Below, one piece after another: positions 26,392 through 34,213 of a stretch of DNA of 64,000 nucleotides. Below the pieces are notes generated by a model. That model saw only the letters and a program-made list of their open reading frames with translations, ran no database searches and was not told the DNA's origin. Made by a program: the position numbers and the translations under genes. Source of the stretch: SHAN690 sp038131955 (GTDB lineage: Bacteria; Bacteroidota; Bacteroidia; Flavobacteriales_G; Salibacteraceae); assembly GCA_038131955.1 (NCBI GenBank), contig JAYPQK010000013.1, positions 1-64,000 on the forward strand, written 5' to 3'. How positions within the stretch are numbered: position 1 is the first letter of the stretch; every line of letters starts with the position of its first letter.

Positions 26392-27355
26392 AATGCAATG
26401 CGCTCAAGATGGAGTCTTTCTTTCGTTCTGTTTCTTCCCACTCCTGGACGGGATCAGACATGGCGTTGATTCCACCTCCGACATACACCCAAGCGCGGTC
26501 GCGAAATAACTGCAAACAACGTAGGTTAACAAACAAATGGGCGCTTTCGTTCGACTCTATCCAACCTAAATATCCGGTGTAGAGGGATCGATCGTAGCCT
26601 TCATTGTCGAAGATGTACTCCAATGCCCTGCTCGCAGGGAATCCGCAAACCGCCGGTGTAGGATGAAGCCGCTCCGCAAATTCCAATACGTCCCTTTCAT
26701 CTTCCCAGTTGAAATCCGTCCGCAAGTGGCGCAATGGACCATAGTGATCTTCATAGATATCACTCACTTCCACCACCATATCTTCCAACTTCTGCAAGAG
26801 ATAGCGAGTCACCGCCATTTGTTCCTCAAATTCTTTCTGCTCGAAGAGTTCATCGCCCCATCGAGTACCCGCCAGGGCCATGGTGGAATAAAGACCGCTC
26901 CGTTTCTTGATCAGCACTTCCGGCGACGCTCCCATCCAAACCCCGAATTCCGAGCTATTCAAATGGTAAACGAATGCCTTTGGGTATTGCTGTCGAAGCG
27001 AAACCAAGCTGTTTCCAGTCTTGATGTTCTTCCAAGGCACTTCCACCCTACGACTTAGCACCACTTTTCCTTGATACGCAGCCACCGATTCTCTTGCCTG
27101 CTCGACCTTCTCGATGTAGGTTCCGCGGTCGACATTCTCGCTGGTCGTAGCTTCCGGCAACTCTACCCTCCACTCTGATGGATCCACCTCTGTTGCCTCC
27201 GCCATGTCAAATATCAACGGCTCGGCTTGTTGGACGAAGGGTCGGACCACAAACTTGCCTCGCGCTGGTTCACCACTGATCAGGTCAGCTTTATAAAAAA
27301 CCGAGGAGTCGGGTAATGAAAAAATGACGGCGTCAGCAGGAAGGGTGTTTCCCAT
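26384..27355 (-). CDS. menF: Isochorismate synthase
   Basis: Converts chorismate to isochorismate, the step before MenD. The 323-residue protein has the chorismate-binding core: KVVLSRRVEVPW, ASPEVLIKK, MALAGTRWGDE, ERLHPTPAVCGFPASRALEYI, YTGYLGWIE and YVGGGINAMSDPVQEWEET. It is shorter than the roughly 430 residues of E. coli MenF, with a reduced N-terminal part, which is common in Bacteroidota. The core motifs are complete, so it should be active. It starts one nucleotide after the stop codon of the M43 protease gene and overlaps menD downstream. The remaining men genes are outside the window. Confidence 0.93.
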   Translation of the reverse strand: MGNTLPADAVIFSLPDSSVFYKADLISGEPARGKFVVRPFVQQAEPLIFDMAEATEVDPSEWRVELPEATTSENVDRGTYIEKVEQARESVAAYQGKVVLSRRVEVPWKNIKTGNSLVSLRQQYPKAFVYHLNSSEFGVWMGASPEVLIKKRSGLYSTMALAGTRWGDELFEQKEFEEQMAVTRYLLQKLEDMVVEVSDIYEDHYGPLRHLRTDFNWEDERDVLEFAERLHPTPAVCGFPASRALEYIFDNEGYDRSLYTGYLGWIESNESAHLFVNLRCLQLFRDRAWVYVGGGINAMSDPVQEWEETERKKDSILSALHYE

Positions 27356-27356
27356 G

Positions 27357-28568
27357 TCAGCGGATGATCAAGGTTTGATGATGATCGTGGCTTCGAAGGT
27401 AGTATACTCCTGCAGGTAGTTCGCCAAGATCGATCCGCTCGATCGAACGAGGTGAGCTCAGCCGAGCTACTATTCCTCCTAGGGTATTCATCACCACAAC
27501 CTCTTCGGGAATGTCTTCTCCAAACTCGATATGGATCACACCTTCACTCGGATTCGGGTAGACCGTCCATCGGTAGTTTGTTCTCTCTTCCATCCCCGTC
27601 ACCCCCGTGCTATAGAACATCGCCCTTCGATTACGCTTCATGATCAGTTGCATGAATTCCACTTGTCGCTTCGTGAAAAGCAAGGCGCAGGTGTCATTGC
27701 TGTAGTCCATGTAGTTCATGAACATATCGCCGTGCGGACCATTGCTGCACGACACGGAAGGATAGCCTGCACATCCATAATTCTCTGATCGCTGCTTGGG
27801 TGTATCGTCGATGTAGTCGGTGGCACCGCAACTTTCGTTGTCATCTCCCCACAGGTGTCGAAGCCCGAAATAATGGCCTACCTCATGCACCAAGGTTCGA
27901 CCTTGGTTGTACGGCGCTTTTGCAGTGCCGATGGTTCCAAAAGCCCTAGGCGCCATGACGATGCCATCGCGAGAGCTCATACTGGAGCTGGGAAGGATCG
28001 CAAAACCAAGCGAATTGCCTTCGAGTTCGCATACCCAAATGTTCATGTAGAAGGCCTGATTCCAGGGGGCTACACCCCCACTTGCAGGAAGGTAATAGCG
28101 TTCTTCCGTTCCGATGTTCTTGACATCGGTTTGCTTCCGAGTAATGCCGGTGGTCCAATTTCCATCCGGATCCCGATCGGCGAGCTTGAACGTAAACTTA
28201 GCCGAGGTCGACAGATTCCGCCAAACCTCCGGGATCTTGTCCCGATCTGCATTGACCGCGTTGAAATCTCGATTCAGGGCCTCGATCTGGGTATGGATCT
28301 GTTCGGAGGAAATATTGTTTTCCTCAAGTCGATAGAGCACATGCACCACGACCGGAATGACCACCTCCTTGAAATCATCTTCTCTAGAGACATCGATCCG
28401 ACCCGCTTCAAAATCCTCGGCCATAGCTCGAACTTCTTCCAGTCCCTCGGCATAGGGAACATCGTGCTCGGCTTCCAGCATGGATTCCTCCATGGTCAGG
28501 CAAGGGGTCTGGGCCCAAAGTGGCAACCCGAATAATACCGGCATGATGAAAAGAAGAAGCTTTCTCAT
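27357..28568 (-). CDS. Secreted M43 (pappalysin-like) zinc metalloprotease with T9SS type A sorting domain
   Basis: Extracellular protease. From ATG 28568 the 403-residue protein has a signal peptide (MRKLLLFIMPVLFGLPLWAQ), a propeptide-like region, and the zinc motif HEVGHYFGLRHLWGDD (HExxHxxGxxH) near residue 235. It also has the Cys pattern of M43 enzymes (CGATDYIDDTP, GCAGYPSVSCSNG) and a Met-turn (MFMNYMDYS). The last 80 residues form a type A sorting domain (YPNPSEGVIHIEF, LGELPAGVYYLR). The frame is open to 28589, but the chosen Met gives a standard signal peptide. It lies directly before menF with a 1-nt gap; I see no metabolic reason for this pairing. Confidence 0.92.
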   Translation of the reverse strand: MRKLLLFIMPVLFGLPLWAQTPCLTMEESMLEAEHDVPYAEGLEEVRAMAEDFEAGRIDVSREDDFKEVVIPVVVHVLYRLEENNISSEQIHTQIEALNRDFNAVNADRDKIPEVWRNLSTSAKFTFKLADRDPDGNWTTGITRKQTDVKNIGTEERYYLPASGGVAPWNQAFYMNIWVCELEGNSLGFAILPSSSMSSRDGIVMAPRAFGTIGTAKAPYNQGRTLVHEVGHYFGLRHLWGDDNESCGATDYIDDTPKQRSENYGCAGYPSVSCSNGPHGDMFMNYMDYSNDTCALLFTKRQVEFMQLIMKRNRRAMFYSTGVTGMEERTNYRWTVYPNPSEGVIHIEFGEDIPEEVVVMNTLGGIVARLSSPRSIERIDLGELPAGVYYLRSHDHHQTLIIR

Positions 28569-28654
28569 TGGAGGTATGAAAGTAAACATTGACGGTCATT
28601 TACCGACGCCTTCGCTGTTCACGACGAACTACTGATAAACTTAAGTTCCTCGAC

Positions 28655-28684
28655 TTGAACCTTCGCGCCACCCACCTAGCTTTG
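28655..28684 (+). promoter_or_regulatory. Promoter for the OmpR-type regulator
   Basis: TTG (28655-28657), exactly 19 nt, then TAGCTTTG (28677-28684): an exact match to the Bacteroidota consensus. The ATG follows 4 nt later, so transcription should begin at or next to the start codon (a leaderless mRNA). Confidence 0.7.
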
Positions 28685-28688
28685 TAGC

Positions 28689-29390
28689 ATGGTCAAGCGC
28701 ATCCTTCTGGTAGAAGACGAAGAGCGATTACTCGAGGTGGTCAAGCTCAATTTGGAGCTGGAGGACTACCATGTGTCTGTAGCTAGAGATGGCAATGAAG
28801 CGCTCGAAGTATTCCACCAAGGCCCTTTTGATCTGATCTTGTTGGACGTGATGCTTCCTCATATGGACGGTTTCTCTGTCTGTCGTGCCATACGCTTGGA
28901 AAATCGAAAGGTTCCCATCCTATTCCTCACTGCCAAGAACTCCGCGCAGGACCGCGTAATGGGCTTGAAGATCGGCGGCGACGACTACCTCGTGAAGCCA
29001 TTTGACCTCGAAGAACTTCTGCTACGGGTCCAGCGCTTGCTCGAACGATCAGGGGAAGCTAAAGTGGGTTTATCAGAACTGGAATTCGGAGGCAACACCA
29101 TCTTCTTCGATCGTCATCTCGCGCAAGATTTTCGGGGCAACATGATCGATACTGGGAAGAAGGAAATGATGCTCCTTCGCTTACTCGCAGAGCGCGATGG
29201 TGAAACGGTGAGCCGAGAAGAAATGCTCGACCTTATCTGGGGCGTGGATGTGTACCCAAGCAGTCGCACGATCGACAACTTCATCCTGCATTTTAGGAAG
29301 AGTTTTGAGCGCGATCCGAAGCATCCGATCCACTTTCACAGCATCCGTGGCGTAGGTTACCGTTTTGTGAGTAATCCGGTAGACCAATGA
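28689..29390 (+). CDS. OmpR/PhoB-type response regulator (orphan)
   Basis: DNA-binding regulator of a two-component system. Receiver domain at residues 1-120: acidic pair in VEDEE, phospho-acceptor Asp53 in LILLDVMLPHMDGF, Thr/Ala in FLTAKN, Lys in DYLVKPFD. The C-terminal winged helix (about 135-228) has the PhoB-type LLRLLAERDGETVSREEML, SSRTIDNFILHFRKSFE and RGVGYRFV. No sensor kinase follows: the next codons on the same strand are a 25-codon frame overlapping by ATGA and then a tiny sorting-domain-like gene. The kinase partner must lie elsewhere or be absent. The start is set by the promoter at 28655-28684. Confidence 0.95.
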   Translation: MVKRILLVEDEERLLEVVKLNLELEDYHVSVARDGNEALEVFHQGPFDLILLDVMLPHMDGFSVCRAIRLENRKVPILFLTAKNSAQDRVMGLKIGGDDYLVKPFDLEELLLRVQRLLERSGEAKVGLSELEFGGNTIFFDRHLAQDFRGNMIDTGKKEMMLLRLLAERDGETVSREEMLDLIWGVDVYPSSRTIDNFILHFRKSFERDPKHPIHFHSIRGVGYRFVSNPVDQ

Positions 29391-29464
29391 GCCTCTACCA
29401 ACGTTTCTGCCGAGGTGACCGTCTTGTAGTCAGTAAAACGCAATGCTATGTTGCACAGAAGTGA
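29387..29464 (+). CDS. 25-codon frame overlapping the regulator gene by ATGA (doubtful)
   Basis: ATG 29387 overlaps the regulator stop codon in the ATGA arrangement normally seen before a histidine kinase. It encodes MSLYQRFCRGDRLVVSKTQC and five more residues before TGA. It has no recognisable domain. It may be translated by coupling, may be what is left of a deleted kinase gene, or may be chance. Confidence 0.25.
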   Translation: MSLYQRFCRGDRLVVSKTQCYVAQK

Positions 29465-29705
29465 AGATGAAGTAACCCTAAGACTGAAGCAAACCGAACG
29501 CTTTCTCCTCTACCGTGTTTCCGGTTCTGGAGTTCGTCCGCTGCGTTTCGACCTCATCAACCTCGACGGCAAGAAGGTGCGAAGCATTGACCTGTTGTAT
29601 GGCACGGAGTTCTGCATGCCCATCCAAGGTCTACCCAATGGTGAATACCTCTACGCCTTGAATTCCATCAAAGGACTTCTCCAAACAGGTGTGATCCACC
29701 TTTAG
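29448..29705 (+). CDS. Free-standing T9SS type A sorting-domain-like protein, 85 residues
   Basis: The whole small product resembles the C-terminal sorting domain that normally ends large T9SS cargo. It shows the central strand pair FDLINLDGKKVRSIDL (the (I)xDLxGK-type signature), then the FCMPIQGLPNGEYLYAL block (LxxGxY), and a final basic-hydrophobic strand (LLQTGVIHL). There is no signal peptide and no passenger domain, and an in-frame TAG at 29427 rules out a longer product on this side. It could be a remnant of a degraded cargo gene, or a cytoplasmic or adaptor domain used with the adjacent regulator. The reading frame is intact, which favours a real gene. Confidence 0.6.
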   Translation: MLHRSEDEVTLRLKQTERFLLYRVSGSGVRPLRFDLINLDGKKVRSIDLLYGTEFCMPIQGLPNGEYLYALNSIKGLLQTGVIHL

Positions 29706-29708
29706 ATC

Positions 29709-32456
29709 CTAGAAAGTAGTGTAGGTCGAATCTGCCATGTGCTGAAAGTACTTGGTCGGATCCATCATGTCTCGAACCACGGTCGTGAGCACCTCGAGCA
29801 TCGTCTCCTTGACGGTTTGCCCTTCCTTATTCGAAGCGAGCAATGGAAGGTAACCCTCCTTCATGTTGCGCATCGAGAAGATGCACGACTCGACCCTCTC
29901 GTCGTCTAGGAGATGATTGGTGCAGTACATGAACTTGTACACCGCAAGCTGCATGGACTTTGCTAAGTCGCTATCTGTGGGTAGTCGCACCGGGGCATAT
30001 TTCAGTGAATTCCCTCTTACCAAGCCCGATTTGTAATCGACGATTCGGATCTTTCCATTTCGTTCATCGATGCGATCCGCAAATCCTTTGAGGCGAATCG
30101 ACACCCCATCGATCTCGATCTCGGTCGACAACCTTTCTTCTAAATACAGGATCTTGACTGGTCCGTTCGCTCTCATATCATCCAGTTCGAACTCTATGAA
30201 GCGACGAACGTGGTCCTTCGCCATTTCCAATTTGAGAAGATTTCTACCCGCCCTCATATCCGCCTCCTCAAATCGATCCATGAAAGCCTTTTCCACCAGC
30301 GCATCCGATTGCGTCAAGAAATCCTCCAACGCTTTGCTGTCAACCTCCTTTCCCTCAAACGGGCGATAGGCATCTTCGATGACCTCGTGCACTACACTTC
30401 CAAAAGTGGAGGCTTCGATATCCTCTTCCACTTCATGTTGCTCTCGGAGTCCGAGCACATTGTAGTAGTAAAACTCGAGCGGACTATTGATGAAATTATT
30501 GATGGCCGAAGGCGATAGACCACGATGGAAAAGCGCTTTTACATCCTCAAGGATCTCGTCGGTCTTGGCGATCTTCAGTGGTTCAAGATCGGCCGTCTGC
30601 ACCTTGAAGGACATTCCCTTCTTCTTCCAACCTACCTCGGGATGGATGCGCAACAACTCCTCTTGAAGCTGAACGATATATCGCGATGGCTCACCGCTCG
30701 ACATTTCATCCCCAATGGCGTCATAGAGCAGGTGCACGGTTTTGGCTCGGGTGATCAGTCGATAGAAATGGTAGGCGGTCAAAGCTTCCGTTTCCTTTCG
30801 CGACGGAAGTTTGAAATGGACGCGATGAACGAATGGAATATGGGTGGTATCGCGGGGCGAACCCGGGAGCAGATCATCAGAGGCACCAAGCACGATCACA
30901 TGCTCAAAATCGATCATGCGCGTTTCGAGCATACCCATCACTTGAAGGGCATCGTTCTTCGGTTCTTCGATGTAGATCTTAGCATATCCGATCTGACGAT
31001 GCACAAAGCGCTTTAGAGAACGAACGTCGCTCTCCGGCAATAGGTCATTGAACTGAGAAAGCAGCAGCTTCAATTTCTCGATGTAGGTCTGGATCGCCTT
31101 CCGTTCGATCCGGGCGATCGACAGCGCACCGGCTTGACTGGCCCACTCCGTCAGGACTGAGCTCAAGTTTTGGAATATCCCATTCGCGTCCTCCGGCCAA
31201 TCGAAGAGCATGTCAAAGGCCTGCTGACCGAAAATATCTCCCTCCATGTCCTTCTTGAGTCGTTCTAATGACACAAAGCGCAGGTTTCCCTCAACAAGTT
31301 CTGCGCGGAGCTCATTCCAATCCATGCTGCCCGAGAGCCATTGTTGCACCACCGCATAGCTCAGGAACTCTTCAAGGTGTTTGTGGTAGAAGTAGCGTTG
31401 TCCACCACGTTCGACAGCAAAGGCGTGCAGGTTCATCCAACTCATCACAAAGCGATGGATCATGGTATTGCGCATCGGATAGCCGCTGGTGATGTTGATG
31501 TGTTCTTTTTGATCCCCAAACCATTGGATGAATGGCAGAACGAAGGAGCTATCAGGAATCACCACCACGGTCTTGGACCAATTCTCTTTACCGATCGCGT
31601 CAAGGATCTCGCGGGCGCGTTGCACCTGCACCGTCAAGCCAGGCAAGGCATGGATCTCGATGTCCTTGTGAAGCTTGGAGAGCATATCCGTTTCCCAGCA
31701 CACGTCGGTGGTCAGGGGGTATTCTCGAAAGAGTCGACCCGCCTCATGATGCTTGGACCGACTGTAATAGCGGTCGATGTCGGCGTAGATATGGAGATCA
31801 ACGCCTTGATCTTCGAGGAACTCTAGAAAGGTGCGTTCGCTCGGGTTTCCCGGGACGATGCCAACCCAGTGGATGCGCTGGTCTTTGAGGTCATTGAGCA
31901 AGGTCGCGTCTCCCGCGATCGCCTTCTCCGCTACGGCACGATAAATCCGACCACGGTATCCCAATTTCAAACTCTCCAGCGTGGTTTGAAGCGTGCGGTA
32001 ATAGCGAGGCAAGCGTTCCCAAAAAGAAAGAAAGCGCTTTTCGATCGGTCCGGCGTCGGTAGCATTGAAAGATTCACCGGTAGCGTGAAAGTCATGGATA
32101 TGGTGGTAGAGCTGATCCACATCTCCCAAGTGAAGGTCTACGTCGTTGATATCGCCGAGAAAGGTCACGGCCCAACTGGCAAATTCATCGAAGGATTGCG
32201 GCTCTGCTTCCTTTTGGCAGTAGCTTCCATAAAACGAAACCAGCAATTCTTCCGGGTCCATCAACTGCAGACCACTCAGCTTTTGCATCAGATCGTCTAT
32301 GGTGATGGTTTGAACCAATGGAGTCACTCCCAGCAGATCGCGCAAGACGAATAAGGAACGACGATTGGGAAGAACCACCCATTGCGACTGCTCTCCCGCT
32401 AGAAGCTCTTGAGCGAGTCGTTGAAGAAATGGAATGCTATCGTTATTTGAAGCCAT
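29709..32456 (-). CDS. AddB/RexB-like PD-(D/E)XK nuclease family protein
   Basis: Probable double-strand-break repair nuclease subunit. From ATG 32456 it is 915 residues long. The N-terminal half resembles an inactivated UvrD-type helicase fold as in AddB (WVVLPNRRSLFVLRDLLG; later EHVIVLGASDDLLPGS and HFYRLITRAKTVHLLY). The C-terminal third has the nuclease core: TFGSVVHEVIE (GxxxH), GFADRIDERNGKIRIVDYKSG (D...DxK) and QLAVYKF. I do not see the four cysteines of the iron-sulphur staple found in Bacillus AddB. The helicase partner (AddA, UvrD-like), often adjacent in Bacteroidota, is not in the window. Frames upstream of 32456 lie in the preceding gene; the chosen start overlaps it by 14 nt. 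Confidence 0.85.
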   Translation of the reverse strand: MASNNDSIPFLQRLAQELLAGEQSQWVVLPNRRSLFVLRDLLGVTPLVQTITIDDLMQKLSGLQLMDPEELLVSFYGSYCQKEAEPQSFDEFASWAVTFLGDINDVDLHLGDVDQLYHHIHDFHATGESFNATDAGPIEKRFLSFWERLPRYYRTLQTTLESLKLGYRGRIYRAVAEKAIAGDATLLNDLKDQRIHWVGIVPGNPSERTFLEFLEDQGVDLHIYADIDRYYSRSKHHEAGRLFREYPLTTDVCWETDMLSKLHKDIEIHALPGLTVQVQRAREILDAIGKENWSKTVVVIPDSSFVLPFIQWFGDQKEHINITSGYPMRNTMIHRFVMSWMNLHAFAVERGGQRYFYHKHLEEFLSYAVVQQWLSGSMDWNELRAELVEGNLRFVSLERLKKDMEGDIFGQQAFDMLFDWPEDANGIFQNLSSVLTEWASQAGALSIARIERKAIQTYIEKLKLLLSQFNDLLPESDVRSLKRFVHRQIGYAKIYIEEPKNDALQVMGMLETRMIDFEHVIVLGASDDLLPGSPRDTTHIPFVHRVHFKLPSRKETEALTAYHFYRLITRAKTVHLLYDAIGDEMSSGEPSRYIVQLQEELLRIHPEVGWKKKGMSFKVQTADLEPLKIAKTDEILEDVKALFHRGLSPSAINNFINSPLEFYYYNVLGLREQHEVEEDIEASTFGSVVHEVIEDAYRPFEGKEVDSKALEDFLTQSDALVEKAFMDRFEEADMRAGRNLLKLEMAKDHVRRFIEFELDDMRANGPVKILYLEERLSTEIEIDGVSIRLKGFADRIDERNGKIRIVDYKSGLVRGNSLKYAPVRLPTDSDLAKSMQLAVYKFMYCTNHLLDDERVESCIFSMRNMKEGYLPLLASNKEGQTVKETMLEVLTTVVRDMMDPTKYFQHMADSTYTTF

Positions 32457-33057
32457 TGCGCAAGAAGGCCACATATTCTTTGAACCCCGACTTCGTAGTG
32501 AAGGTCTGTCGCAGCAACGCAAATATGCTCATCTCCTCCCGACTCACCACGTCATCCTCATTTTCTTGAGATTGAGATTGCAGTTGAGGTTGAGATTGAA
32601 TCTGCTCATCCTTCTGCTCCTTACGGATCCTCTTCAGCAGCTTGTCGACGTCCTCGAGTTGGTCGGCTCGGTCGTAGTTCTCTTTCGCCTTTTCCTTATA
32701 CCCCATCTTCTCGAGCAGCAGACCTAGGTTGTTGTAGGCGATGCTGTCCTCCGGGTCTAACTCCACGGCCTTTTCATAGTCCTGAATGGCTCCTTCGGTA
32801 TCTCCCATGGCATCCTTGATGTAGGCGCGTGACGAGTAGCGATACGGATTCTCAGGTTCCAAAGAAGCCGCGTGATCCATGTCGGCCAGACTTTTATCCA
32901 GTTGCTTGAGATAATAGTAAACGACGGCACGTTCACTGTAAACACTAGGGTTCTCCTCGTCTTGAAGCGAACGACTGTAATCCGCAAGAGCCCCTTCGAA
33001 ATCTTTGTCTTCGAATTTCTTTCGACCGGATAAGTAATGAGGGTTGTTTGAGACCAT
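32443..33057 (-). CDS. TPR-repeat protein with Gln-rich C-terminal linker
   Basis: A 204-residue cytoplasmic-looking protein (no signal peptide). Three to four TPR units occupy residues about 8-125 (GALADYSRSLQDEENPSVYS, ALADMDHAASLEPENPYRYS-like, AIQDYEKAVELDPEDSIAYN, LLEKMGYKEKAKENYDRAD). A low-complexity stretch follows (QSQPQLQSQSQ, about residues 155-166), encoded by a hexamer array (32565-32600), and then about 35 residues (REEMSIFALLRQTF). Function unknown; TPRs suggest protein binding. It is coupled to the AddB-like gene by a 14-nt overlap and has its own -7 element exactly 4 nt before the ATG. Confidence 0.85.
   Translation of the reverse strand: MVSNNPHYLSGRKKFEDKDFEGALADYSRSLQDEENPSVYSERAVVYYYLKQLDKSLADMDHAASLEPENPYRYSSRAYIKDAMGDTEGAIQDYEKAVELDPEDSIAYNNLGLLLEKMGYKEKAKENYDRADQLEDVDKLLKRIRKEQKDEQIQSQPQLQSQSQENEDDVVSREEMSIFALLRQTFTTKSGFKEYVAFLRNGFK
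32565..32600. repeat. Hexamer array inside the TPR gene
   Basis: Six 6-nt units on the plus strand (cttgag, attgag, attgca, gttgag, gttgag, attgaa), giving Q-S-Q-P-Q-L-Q on the coding strand. The same unit family occurs in ftsK and in gene-free DNA at 53251 and 53976. Confidence 0.8.
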
Positions 33058-33061
33058 GCTT

Positions 33062-33069
33062 CAAAAGTA
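33062..33069 (-). promoter_or_regulatory. -7 element (TACTTTTG) for the TPR gene
   Basis: Perfect TAnnTTTG on the minus strand ending exactly 4 nt before the ATG at 33057, predicting a leaderless mRNA. A heptamer array starts 4 nt upstream and occupies the -33 region. Confidence 0.6.
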
Positions 33070-33072
33070 CTA

Positions 33073-33128
33073 GGTCGCAGGTATTAGGTACTAGGTATTA
33101 GGTTTTAAGTATTAGACTTTAAGAGATT
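33073..33128. repeat. Degenerate heptamer array
   Basis: Eight consecutive 7-nt units: ggtcgca, ggtatta, ggtacta, ggtatta, ggtttta, agtatta, gacttta, agagatt. It lies directly upstream of the TPR-gene promoter. Further on, 33178-33200 holds tactccc-tactccc-type units, and 33219-33290 holds loose hexamers (cttgag, ttgagt). A hairpin GACAC(C)GGA/TCCGTGTC lies near 33138-33168. I see no gene between 33058 and 33316. Confidence 0.8.
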
Positions 33129-33316
33129 GGAGACTTGTTGACACCGGAATATTCATATTAATCCGTGTCATATGATCTCTCCTACTCCCTACTCCCAACA
33201 ACGAGCCCAACGAATTCGAACTTGAGCTTGAGTTTTCGTCCCTCCAGGCAGAGAGCTCGCTTCACTCGGTTGAGTTTCAGTTTGAGTTTAAATCTGAACT
33301 CCCCATCTTTACCCCC

Positions 33317-33802
33317 ATGCGCTACGTGACTTTACCCTTGATCCTGCTCAGCTTGAGTTTATCCTCTTGCCACATCTTCGGCGAGGCGGGATGTACCGAT
33401 TGCAATGCCTACAACTATGAAGAATTCGTAGAAGACGACGACGGCTCTTGTGCTTACGCCAATGAAGAAAAACTCGGAACCTACACAGTCACAGATTCGA
33501 TCTACGTACCACCCGTTCCCGAATGGGAGGTGCGGACCTATAGCATTGAGATCACGAGGGAAGAATGCAATCCTTATGGTCTAGAAATGAGCAACCCGGC
33601 GAACCTATCGACCATGGTTGAATCATTCAGTGCAACCGGAACATCGGAAGACGATTCATTTGAGCTTCCTTCTCAGCAAATCGGACCGAACTTGCTCACA
33701 TCAAGTACGTGCCGTTTCGCGGGAGACAGTCTGCTCTTTGAACTCAGCTACATCAACGAGTTCGGTGAATCCTTTGATGTGAGGGGGTACGGATTGAAGT
33801 AA
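33317..33802 (+). CDS. Small lipoprotein with Cys-rich GCTD motif
   Basis: A 161-residue predicted lipoprotein: hydrophobic signal ending LSLSSC, with the lipid-carrying Cys at about residue 18. The mature start contains GCTDCNAYNYEEFVEDDDG and SCAY, a variant of the GCTD.ACNYNP...DDGSC motif seen in many secreted Bacteroidota proteins. The rest is probably beta-rich and has no family I recognise. The gene is transcribed towards the 54-codon gene on the other strand. Function unknown. Confidence 0.75.
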   Translation: MRYVTLPLILLSLSLSSCHIFGEAGCTDCNAYNYEEFVEDDDGSCAYANEEKLGTYTVTDSIYVPPVPEWEVRTYSIEITREECNPYGLEMSNPANLSTMVESFSATGTSEDDSFELPSQQIGPNLLTSSTCRFAGDSLLFELSYINEFGESFDVRGYGLK

Positions 33803-33806
33803 TCGA

Positions 33807-33971
33807 CTATCCCTGAATGAAATCGCTGGGTCCGGTTACCCGGATCGGTTCATTCAGGGTAAAGCTTCCGGTAAACTCGAGTTGTCCTTTCCTAGAAGGA
33901 AAACTTACCTCTTGTGCTTGAACAGCCAAGTTGACCAAGAGGATTAGAGGTAGAAAAGACCAACGTAGCAT
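33807..33971 (-). CDS. 54-residue predicted secreted peptide
   Basis: A short gene with three supports: an intact frame from ATG to TAG, a textbook signal peptide (MLRWSFLPLILLVNLAVQAQ, cleavage after AQ expected), and a perfect -7 element TATATTTG 5 nt before the ATG. The mature part would be only about 34 residues, starting EVSFPSRKGQLEFTGSFTLN, without Cys. The last 17 codons coincide with an inverted repeat (33811-33861). It could be a small periplasmic or secreted protein, or the truncated front of a longer gene. No homologue is known to me. Confidence 0.55.
   Translation of the reverse strand: MLRWSFLPLILLVNLAVQAQEVSFPSRKGQLEFTGSFTLNEPIRVTGPSDFIQG
33811..33861. repeat. Inverted repeat at the 3' end of the 54-codon gene
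   Basis: CCCTGAATGAA (33811-33821) is the exact reverse complement of TTCATTCAGGG (33850s), and inner bases pair partly. There is no T-run on either strand, so it is not a standard terminator, but it may stabilise or end transcripts of the two converging genes. Confidence 0.5.
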
Positions 33972-33976
33972 AAACT

Positions 33977-33984
33977 CAAATATA
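33977..33984 (-). promoter_or_regulatory. -7 element (TATATTTG) for the 54-codon gene
   Basis: Perfect TAnnTTTG on the minus strand, 5 nt before the ATG at 33971. This is the main reason to regard the short frame as a gene. Confidence 0.5.
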
Positions 33985-34029
33985 CAAGGTCGCCATGAAG
34001 ACAGATTTGAGATTGAGAATTTAGGGTCC

Positions 34030-34068
34030 TTAAATAACGTTCACCTCACGCTCGAGCTGGATGCCGTA
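34030..34068 (-). pseudogene. Detached copy of the murB 3' end
   Basis: Thirteen codons read Y-G-I-Q-L-E-R-E-V-N-V-I-stop, identical in protein to the end of murB (35339-35377). The DNA differs at 5 of 39 positions, every one silent (TAC/TAT, CTC/CTT, GTT/GTG, ATT/ATC, TAA/TAG). Further upstream the similarity to murB is lost and a stop codon interrupts the frame. The fragment lies on the far side of the GH53 gene from murB, in the same orientation. Confidence 0.8.
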
Positions 34069-34213
34069 CAACGTCAATGCAACAGGAAAGACCTCATCGT
34101 ATCACTTCTAACCCTCCAAAGACTTCAAGCCGATCCGACATTTCATACCAATGAAGTAGAAAATTGCTTCGGCTTCATCAAACTACCCAAGAATATCCTC
34201 CGGAATGTATGAA

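Noticed and set aside
33931..34212. 93-codon plus-strand frame in the gap before GH53
   Set aside because: It covers, antisense, the murB-tail fragment and the promoter of the 54-codon gene, and has no domain or signal peptide.
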